The position numbers and the translations under genes were made by a program. A stretch of DNA of 64,000 bases from Branchiostoma floridae (taxonomy: Eukaryota; Chordata; Leptocardii; Amphioxiformes; Branchiostomatidae). The notes under the pieces were generated by a model. That model saw only the letters and a list, made by a program, of their open reading frames with translations. It made no database searches and was not told the DNA's origin. The stretch spans positions 15,793,711-15,857,710 of the forward strand of contig NC_049994.1 of assembly GCF_000003815.2 (NCBI RefSeq), read 5' to 3'. This document shows, one piece after another, positions 42,668 through 52,100 of this stretch. The first letter of the stretch is position 1. Each line of letters starts with the position of its first letter.

Positions 42668-45600
42668 CTATGCCTTCGTGTTCAAAGACGCCAAGGAGAA
42701 GTCTTTATCCAGTGAGAAGAAGCCCTTCCCAGTTAAGTCAGTCGCCGTAGAACACTCCAGGATCGCGGCGTTGGGAAGCTGCAAGACAAAAGCAGAAGTT
42801 GGTATAAGCCTGTTCACGGATCCAACTGCGAATGCGCAGGTCAAAGTTGAAGGCCCCTGACGTGTAAACAGTTCTTGTCTCGAACATGCTTTATGGACGT
42901 CCGGATGTATATGACCAGTCGGTCGGCATGCATAACAATGGCAATGTCCAGACGTGTTTTGTTTATGTCTTTGGGGCCTTCACCTCTAGCCTGCACATGC
43001 GCAATTGGATCATTGTGCGGGCTTATTACTTACTCAGTATCTACCCATTCCCAAGCTTTCTAGAGTTTTCGTGAACCAGTCTGATGAAGAACCTATATTC
43101 AATGACCACAGTCGCATTCTTCAGGAACAACTGAAGAAGACGACAGTGCTAGTGGTCGTTGAAAATTTGATCCATGTGTAATTTTGTGTTGGAAGAATGC
43201 ATTGCACAATGATAATAACCAACACAGATGACAATCCAAGATTATAGGATGTACGTTAATGAACATCTTGCCAAAGACTGTTCAAACAGTCCTGTGCTTA
43301 CAGTAAGGCTCAAATGATACGAATCTTTTACCTTGTTGAGAGGCGTGTACTGCGGATGGTGGTGTTTGTACACAGGGTTGTTGTCGGCACGGTTGTAAGC
43401 AACGAGAAAGGCCCATCTGCAACAAGCCAGAGATAGCAAATGGATAATACGGTATTCATATGGACAAAAAGGTACTCATTATCATTACACAGCCAAGAGA
43501 CTTGTACCTGGCTAACAGTTTTGCAACTATCATGACGCATCTTTTTTTCACTGTGTAAAAAGAATACACGTAGCTTCGTTTCTGACCAAGGTTGCCCTAT
43601 CGTCCCTCTTCACACCCGTACAGCAAGTTTTCAACTTTACCCCCAATCGGCACTGCTCATAGCCGACCAGAAAATTGTGACGGTGTAGTAACAGTAACAG
43701 TAACAGTAACGGTTGTGCCACGAAATCGTAAGTAGCCAATATTCTGGTACACATTCTGGACCACATTTCTGCCAAATTGGCGTTGTTCAAACCCTCCCCA
43801 GTCTGTAGTTTGTCAGGGATATACGCTATAATGGGTCCAATATGGCGGTAGCCTTTCATCCATGTAAACGCAAAGAGCAAACGTTTAACTAGCCGTGACG
43901 TCACGAACAAACAGCCAATAGGGAAAAGCGAACCTGCGCCTGTCGCTGCTGTTCTGGTCGCTGCGGTGCAGGATGTTACAGTGGAAGAACAGCGCGTCCC
44001 CCGGATTTATCTCCACATGGAACAGTCCAAGAGCCTTCTCCAGCTGAGAAAACAACAAAACAGTTAGCATGGCAGTGCTTATTGCAGTTCTATATAGCTT
44101 CATGATGAGTTATTTACAAGTACGGTTCTATCTAAGTATGTACATGTATAGACAATGAGGTTCATGCGGTCAGACCTGTATTCAGTAATTACGCAATAGA
44201 CTGAGAAAATAGTTGCCGCCAACAGGTGCATGCTGAGATAGGTTTGGGTTAGCTAAGAAAATATGGACTGTATTTTTGGTTTGTGACTGTATCTTCAACG
44301 ACTTTCCGAAGCTGTCGTCTTCCTCTCATTGCTTTGCCAACTTGCATCACGCTTATCATAGGCAGAGAAAGTAACACATGCATAAAATAAATCATTTGCA
44401 TCAATGACATTGAAGCATGTTTTTGACATTTTCAAATGCAGACTCTGTTAACCTTTGTCCTTAGACATAATAAACTGAAAAAGACAACCGATGTCAATCC
44501 GAAGCTGACACTGTCATCTGGAAGCGTTCTTAATTTTTCGGTGATGTCGGAAAAACAAACAAGATTCAATTCTTTGATTGTACATTTATAAACAGCTCCT
44601 TACCTGCGTCACTCTCTCTAGATCCGCCCCAGCCTGATCACCCATACGGATGTGGTCCACTCTTCCAGCCTTGTGAGACCCAGGGATGATCTAAAACAAA
44701 CAATTGGGTATTTGAGAAAAAAGCAATGACTTCGTTTGAAGCACTTCTGATAACTATCCTACCTTTGGCATGTTTAGGCTGTAATCGTATAGGGACACGG
44801 GTTGTCTGAAAATAATTTAGTCATCTCACTTAACCATTGCCTGATTTTCCTGTAAAACTAGTGTTTTATTCTTAACTTGAAAGTCCATCTGTGTTGGTAG
44901 AAGTCGTTCTTGAACTAGTTTAACTGTAATATCCTATACAAGACTTGTACTATCACCAGCCTTTGTCCAGGAATTAACAATCCACACGTGAAGTCACGGC
45001 AGCAGTGGTTTATTCATTCCTTGACAAAGACTGGTGCTGTTCAGTCCAAAATTTGGGTGAGCCCAACTTTTGGGTTAGATATTACAGTTACACTAGTTCA
45101 GGAATAGTGTTTTATTGGTGTAGCTCTCCTACCTTAAGGCAGCCATTTCCCCTATCGGCCTTGTCAACAGCGATCCAGACCGTTCCCATGTTAGGATACA
45201 TGCAGCCGTTCTCGTACCAGTAGCTAGAAAGAAAATAAATTCTCATTCTTTGACATACCTCTGAAGCGTTAGATACAACAAAAATGGTTATGTTATGTAT
45301 GGCTGAAAAGTGTTAGTAAGATGCCCATGAGAACAAACAGTGGCACAAATTCTTCTCTTTTTTTAAAATCCAGCTTTCACGTCTGCTTGGAGACTATAAG
45401 TAGCCTACCCATAGTCCTGGTGCCAGAGATGGGCGCCTCCAGTCCGTGCCTCCTTCATGATCACCTTAGAATGGTAATGATATACCTCACCTCCAAGAAG
45501 CTGTGTAATAGCAACAACAACAACAAGATGTAAACAACTAATATGACGTCAGCTTTCCAATGACCTCCTTTGACAAGGCAAAAATTCTTTGACAGTCTCA

Positions 45601-47008
45601 TATTTTTTTAAAGCCATTATCTCCTTCTTACTGCATGCACATGCCTTTCTAAAACGTATATAGGTCACCCACGTATAAAGGTGAACTAACGTCATAGTAA
45701 ATGATTTAAAATATAGTAACCTGTTCAAAAGTTCCCGCCACCTTCTTCGTTCTGGCCCCGGTGATGTAAAAACGGATATAGGTCACCCCACGGATAAAGG
45801 TGACCTAACGTCATAGTAAATGATTTAAAATATAGTAACCTGTTCAAAAGTTCCCGCCACCTTCTCGGTCCTGGCCACAGCCCCGGTGATGTCATTCCCC
45901 ACGTAATTCCACAGGGCCGTCTTGGTCTTCCTGCCCTGCGTGTCGTCTCGCCCGTAAGTCTTGGTCTTCATTCCCACATCTGACTCCAGAGCCTCCGTTA
46001 GTTTCTTCATCTCCTCACTACTCAGGAGATCCCTGTCAGCAACGTAAAAATGTTACCTGATGATCATGATGGTACCTAGGTGAGGTATATATAGGCTGCA
46101 CCGCCTGTGTTGTCACTCTCCTGTCCCTCACAGTACTTCGTCTTTCCCCAGCACAAATCCAACCTTGTTTTGCCATTACAATGAATAGTGGACTGCAGCT
46201 TAACGTCCGGCACACAGGATGCCGGATTTATTTATTTCTTATATATACAGTTTAAGGGTTTTAAAGACTACGACCCAGTTCACTACTAGCACATAACACT
46301 CTACATCCAGACGTCTATGTCAAGAGACTCGGTAAAAGAACACATTTTGAGCATGTTTTAAGTCTGGAAACCTTTACAGAGATCGCTTTTTATATATAGC
46401 ATCATATGTATGTCTGAATGAAACGACCTCTGACCTGATGATGACGTAGCCATTCTTTTCAAAGTCAGCTTTGACGTCATCAGTCACCTTGAAGTCCTCC
46501 GTGAAACGGTACTCAGATTCTACAGTTGAAAAAAAAGTTTCAAATCACATCAAAACCAACGTTTGGATGACCCGTGTATATTCCATTTACTTGCCGAGTT
46601 TTGATTTATGTGACTTTAGGAAGATTAAAACAAAACAGAAGTTAACAGTTATGTTTCACAAATCGAATGTCACAGATTACAAAGTCGTTGAATCCAGCAA
46701 ACGAGGTTGCACGCCATACATTTTTTAACCCGAGACTGAGAGAAGTTAACGTCCAGAAAGATCAGCCTACCAAGCAACAATACGGGTCCAAATATCATCC
46801 GACTGGCTTAGAAAAGTGACCCCTGACCCTACATCATCATGGTTTCCAAGACACTTTGTCGACTTACAAAGTAGTATACAAAGATAACGGGGATTTCCGT
46901 GAAATCACCAATTGTTGAGATTAGCATAGGATGTATTTAAAACTTAGAAATGTCTGTCGATGTACCATAGTAAGGAGAATATCCACCATAGTCCGACTTA
47001 CCTGGCAT
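42668..47008 (-). CDS. PhyH-family Fe(II)/2-oxoglutarate dioxygenase, complete
   Basis: Phytanoyl-CoA dioxygenase-like non-haem iron hydroxylase; uses O2 and 2-oxoglutarate on an unknown substrate. Exons in coding order: 47008-47002, 46519-46435, 46032-45840, 45500-45409, 45223-45133, 44690-44604, 44043-43934, 43416-43332, 42778-42668 (861 bases, 286 residues), all in phase. The first coding exon is only 7 bases (ATG CCA G) before GTAAGT. Iron ligands: His122 and Asp124 in HLWHQDYG and the distal His211 in ILHRSDQN, with Arg221/222 placed to bind 2-oxoglutarate. Blocks [24 protein letters not shown]-like (here [15 protein letters not shown]) and [12 protein letters not shown] fit the double-stranded beta helix. 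No signal peptide or PTS2 was seen. It resembles the bacterial-type PhyH hydroxylases more than human PHYH (impression only). Divergent from BHMT. Confidence 0.93.
45660..45892. repeat. Tandem duplication covering the 3' edge of dioxygenase exon 3
   Basis: About 116-123 bases repeated: CTAACGTCATAGTAAATG, TTAAAATATAGTAACC (donor on minus), TGTTCAAAAGTTCCCGCC and a GGCC...CCCCGGTGATGT piece occur at about 45690-45767 and again at 45808-45892. The right copy is the real exon end. The left copy keeps the donor and about 60 bases of exon-like sequence (minus strand KKVAGTFEQ). Confidence 0.88.
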
Positions 47009-49145
47009 GATTGCAGCCTGGAGTGGGTACTGCTCTTTGTACGGCACGTCACACGGCGACAACAGTCACTAACCTTCGAACCTTACCGCCATCTTTGTGT
47101 ACATATTGTGATAATAATAGAACAAGTATTGTGGTGGTGGACTTTTAAATCCACGCAAGGTTAAAGTTCCCACGGGAAACTTCTGATGTAATATCTGTTG
47201 AATTTTACATTATTGATGAATATGTAAACCACGAATCAAATTATGCTAGCTCGCTGCTATGTTATAGAATGCTCATTACAAGATAACTTTCCTTCTTTTG
47301 TTAAAATTGTGCCAACACCCGGAGATATGTTCCATAATTTTATTTGTGTATTATCGATATCGCATCAAGTTGTAGAGGATTATGTTGTCCGGTCGCTGTG
47401 AGAAGCTAACTACGTACGTTGCGCACAAAGAGACACAAACGTACAGAAACAGCAAAACAAGTTGTGAACATGAGTGGTACCTTACCTTTACTAACCTTAA
47501 CCTTTACCCCTTTGAGTTCTCCGATGTTAATCTTCAAGGTTCATTGTGGCCAGATACCAACCAATTTTGCTAATACCCGCATTAAACAAGACCTTCATTG
47601 AAATTGGGGTCCCGTGGTGATACAAATTTTATAGCGTCGTAAATGCAACATGAGATATCGCTTAGTCATGAAGACCCGCCCCCTCCCCCCATCCCGACAC
47701 ACAAACACGCACGATGAACAACTACGTACAATGTAGTATGTTCTACATAAGCGCAAACTGGTTCTCCCAAGAAAGCAATATATTTGCATGACACTGTACA
47801 AAGAACGCGGTACCTAATAGGTAGGTGCGATTGAAAAGTAATCTCCAAGCAGATTCCTCCGGTGGCATAAAACAGTAACATAAGCTGGGGAAGGACTTCA
47901 GCCGGCAGAGGGGTAAAATTGGCCAACCGGAGGAATCTGTTTGGAGATTAATTGAAAACATCTAGTCCAACAGGTGAAAACAGGTCAGAAGGTCAGACCC
48001 TGCCCTGCATGTTTGCCCCCGAGCCGTGGTTGTGTTGACAAACGTTTGGTACGGCCTTGTGTGCCGACATAGGTTGTGCACGCTGAGGACAGGACCGAGA
48101 AAGGTACGAACACTGTACGTAGGATAACTATTACTCAAGCAATTGCAACTGGACAGATTTTCTAAAATTTCTGTAGTTGCTTGAATAAATGTTACCTTGC
48201 GTATTTTATTACCTGGATATATAACTCATCACGTACGAAATAGTGTTTCTTTGTAGTAAAGGCATCACTTGTGGGAGGGGGGCATCTTTGCTTTACGAAA
48301 TGTCAACGTACGCTATACATGTTTTTAACTCGTAAAGAAGCTTTAATCAGGCAGCTTTAACGACATGTATGTCTCGTGTCTTGTTATTTGTGATTCTTCA
48401 ATTGTCTCCAAACAATCATTCGGGAAAGAAACCTGTCAGAAAGAGCCACGGCAGATAATTGAATGTTGAATATATTGAGAATGTAAGAAATGATTAATAT
48501 ATAAAGGTTCTAACAGCTTTTTGTCGTCTGCTATTTTCAATACCACACCTACTAACGATTGTTTTGCTTAAGAAGTGTGAGGGGGCGGGGTTATAGCCGG
48601 GTCAGGCGAAACCATCATAAGTACCTGTGTGTTGATGGTGTCTGATCTTACGTGATTTAGGAACTACTGTTTCTATCTCATTTGTACTTCAATTGGTCCA
48701 ATCGGTGGCTGGAAGAACCAGTACAGTACAATAGTAACGTTACGTATTTGATGCATGCTAACTATCGCAGCATTGTGTGCATTGCATTCATGTGTAGCAC
48801 ATCATATGCTACGCAAGTCTGCACCGAAAGGTTGGTCCACTCACACAGGGCTGAACTCTTATTGATAAATATGGTGGGCTCTTTGACATGTACAAGTTTT
48901 GGACTCTAACCTCGACACGTACTTGTATCACTTGTACCTTACCTTTTCTACCCCTTGGAATAGTGTGTTCCATGAAAGATAACAGGTTTGTTTATCCTGT
49001 TTTCCCCAGGTGCCAAAGGTCATCATGCATTTCCTCTCACGTTTTTCGAAGATTGCACGATCCCCGTGTTTACTACAGAACACCCCTTTGTTTACTGCCA
49101 GCCATGGTGTTCGGAAATTCTCAAGGTCAGCTACAAGAAACAAAG
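47009..49145. other. Divergent upstream region shared by dioxygenase and BHMT
   Basis: No coding exon recognised apart from the 7-base dioxygenase exon at its left edge. Contains MITE family A copy 4 (47839-47950) and a TTACTCAAGCAA-type repeat near 48133. Both 5' UTRs and promoters should lie here; no core promoter element could be assigned. Confidence 0.45.
47839..47950. mobile_element. MITE family A, copy 4
   Basis: TAATCTCCAAGCAGATTCC and GGAATCTGTTTGGAGATTA ends, interior ATAAGCTGGGGAAGGA like copy 2. Flanks ATTGAAAAG and ATTGAAAAC are a 9-base target duplication with one change. Confidence 0.93.
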
Positions 49146-52100
49146 ATGGCGGTCCTGGTCAAGTACGTGTTCATGCATGGATTCTATTACTGTCTGTAGC
49201 TCTGTGTTCATTTATATTGTCATTTCCTGAATATCGAGAAGTCACTAGTGTTTTAGATGCTTTTTGTGAAGTAGAACATGTGGATACGGAATTTAAAAGA
49301 ATCTGCCAAAAAATCAGGAAACGAATTTCAGGACTGAAAAGTGTACTGTGTCCTCAGTAGTCAATCATTCCTGTTACGACAAGGATGCGTCCCAAACGTT
49401 ACTGAAGACGGCAGCTGAGTAGGCAACAAACGTCAGCCCGGTACATATGCTGAAGGTTGTGTTATAAGAATCATAACGCTACTTTACCTTTGTCCGCGAA
49501 GTGGTCTAATATCCGTTCTTTTTATGATATTAAGTCGACGCCTGTTGCAATCCTAGTTGGCTTCTAATATTTTCCAAATATTGCAGTTTGAAACCACCGT
49601 CAACTTGATATGCCTAAATACATCGTTTTTATTTTCAAAAACGACGGATATTGGTCACTTCGCGGTTAAAGGTGACCTAGCCTTACATTCCGTATCCCGA
49701 TACTAAACTGAACTGAACTGATCTTCCAGCAAAAGAAGAAGGGCCTTCTGGAGCGCCTGGGTGAGGGGCCGGTTGTAGGAGACGGAAGTTACGTCTTCAC
49801 CCTGGAGAGGCGGGGGTACGTTCTAGCTGGGCCATGGACACCGGAAGTCGTCATAGAACACCCGGAAGCAGGTTTGTAACAGTATTATACCACAAGGTTT
49901 AAGGAAATTGATATAATTCACGTTGGAAATAAGCACAAGGCGATGCCAGTGTGTACAGAATGTAGTAATACCGTATATTGTTATCCATCATATAGTATTT
50001 CTTGCATATCCTACGAAATCGCGTACAGTATAAGTTAATACAATAGTTCCATGCACTAATGCTAACCAAATTGCATTGGAACCATTGCCGCGAATCAGAT
50101 AACCTCAGACTTGGCGCCCAATGGGACCTTAATTCTATCAATTGACGAGGTAGACGAGGACAAATCTAATCACAGATTCCCCATAAGGCATTCTCAGGTT
50201 TCACCTTGAAGGCCCTTGAATTATCTTTCGGGATCGAGTGTCGTTGCGGTCGCACATACATAGTTTTATTTGATTATCGCCGTTTTGGCACAGGGTTTCA
50301 TGTAAATTATCTTTGAACTTGCCTATTTGGTGACCTTGACCTCATTTGCCCCTGTATGCTGTCTGCATCAGTCACTAGGTGGTTGGAAACAAATATTAAT
50401 TACTAAAAAGGCCGAGGGGGACACTTTTCGTCACCTTTGACCTTAGAACACATAACCTTTGACCTTAGAACACATATAACGTCATTTCTTCCAGTGAAGT
50501 CCCTGCACAGAGAGTATCTTCACGCAGGCGCAGATGTGCTGCAGGCTTCGACCTTCTACTCGTCAGACGACAAGCTGACCATGCCTGGGCACGAGGCATC
50601 ACGGACAATCACGGTGAGAACTCTTGGAACGAGAGCAATGAAATGATTGTCAAATTCAGAACTCTTGTCTTACTCTTTTCAATCATTCTTGATCAACGCA
50701 GTGTATCTTTCAACACGTATATATATCCTGAACCTATTCAAATAACGATATAAAGTGATTGCTAATGGGACTCGTGGGGTCGTGTGGCGTTACTGTAGGT
50801 TGTTTATCCCAGAACTAGGAGGTCCTGGTGGGATCGAATCCTGCCATGCTACCGATATTGTGCCCTTGGGAAAGACATTTAACACCGCTTTCCTCACTTT
50901 CCTGGATTGAGGTACAAAAGTGGGTACCTCGCGCAATCGGTTGGGGAGGTAAAAAACGGTGGGAGGAGAGGGTATGGTATACTCACCTTTTTTCTGCTTG
51001 GAGAGTAGGTATTGTAGAGACTGCTGTTTGCTGGCACGGAGATATTTGTTCGCAATATAACTACAGACCAATCGCATGAATGGATTTGTTAAGATATTTG
51101 GTATGTGGCTAGGTTTTTATAAGACCTTTAACTGTTATGGACAGTATAGCCCCCTAGTGGCTTGTTATAGCACTGCAGCGGCACGTTAGGTTTTTGTTCA
51201 ACAGTTGATATTTTGTTGTTTTGCAGTGCAAAGAGCTGAACGACAAGGCCTGCACCATTCTGAAGGAGGTAGCTGGGGACGCAGACGTGCTGCTGTGCGG
51301 GGCGATGTCGCCGGTCCCCTCCTATCTGGACGGCAAGGGGAAGGAGGTCGTACAGCGAGAGTACGCCAAGCAGATGGAGGCCTTCATAGAACACGACTTG
51401 GACTTCTTATTGGCCGAGGTAAGTCACGTGATACCACTTAGACTTCTTATGGGCAGAGGTAAGTCACGTGGTATGTACAGCAAGGGTACGCTATCAAAGC
51501 AGATGGAGGCCTTCATAGAACACGACTTGGACTTCTTATTGGCCGAGGTAAGTCACGTGGTACCACTTAGACTTTTTATTGGCAGAGGTAAGTCACGTGG
51601 TACGCCTTACACTTATTACTGGCCGATGTAAGGTACAGCAAGAGTACGCCAAGCAGATTGAGAGCTTCATACAACACGACTTAAGACTGAATTAAGACAC
51701 GTGATGGATAAGATGACAAATATATTGCATCTAGTCATCAAGCCACAATGTAGATCTTCAAGTAACTCTTGCCTTTCGTCCCCTCGATGAAAAGTTCCTA
51801 GGACACGTGGAAGAAGCAGAGTGGGTTATAGAGCTGATGAAGACGAAGGGAAAGCCCGTGGCCTGTACCCTACGGACCGGGCCTAAAGGCGACTGTGCTG
51901 GGGTAGCGGCGGGAGAGTGCGCCGTGAGAATGGCCGAAGCCGGTAAGATGGGGTTTAAATTTGTTTGTACGTTTAACATCAATCTGAAATGGCAAAGTTA
52001 TGTTCACACGTGAGTATATATTCAAGTCCATATGATGTCTACCAGGCGCCACATGTCATTGTAAAAACAGTAGAAATTGGACAAATACAGCCAGGTCGAG

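Noticed and set aside
49010-49360. 116-codon plus-strand frame upstream of BHMT exon 2
   Set aside because: It does not match BHMT and has no in-phase donor that joins to 49730. The short ATGGCGGTCCTG at 49146 was preferred as a tentative start because it joins in phase.
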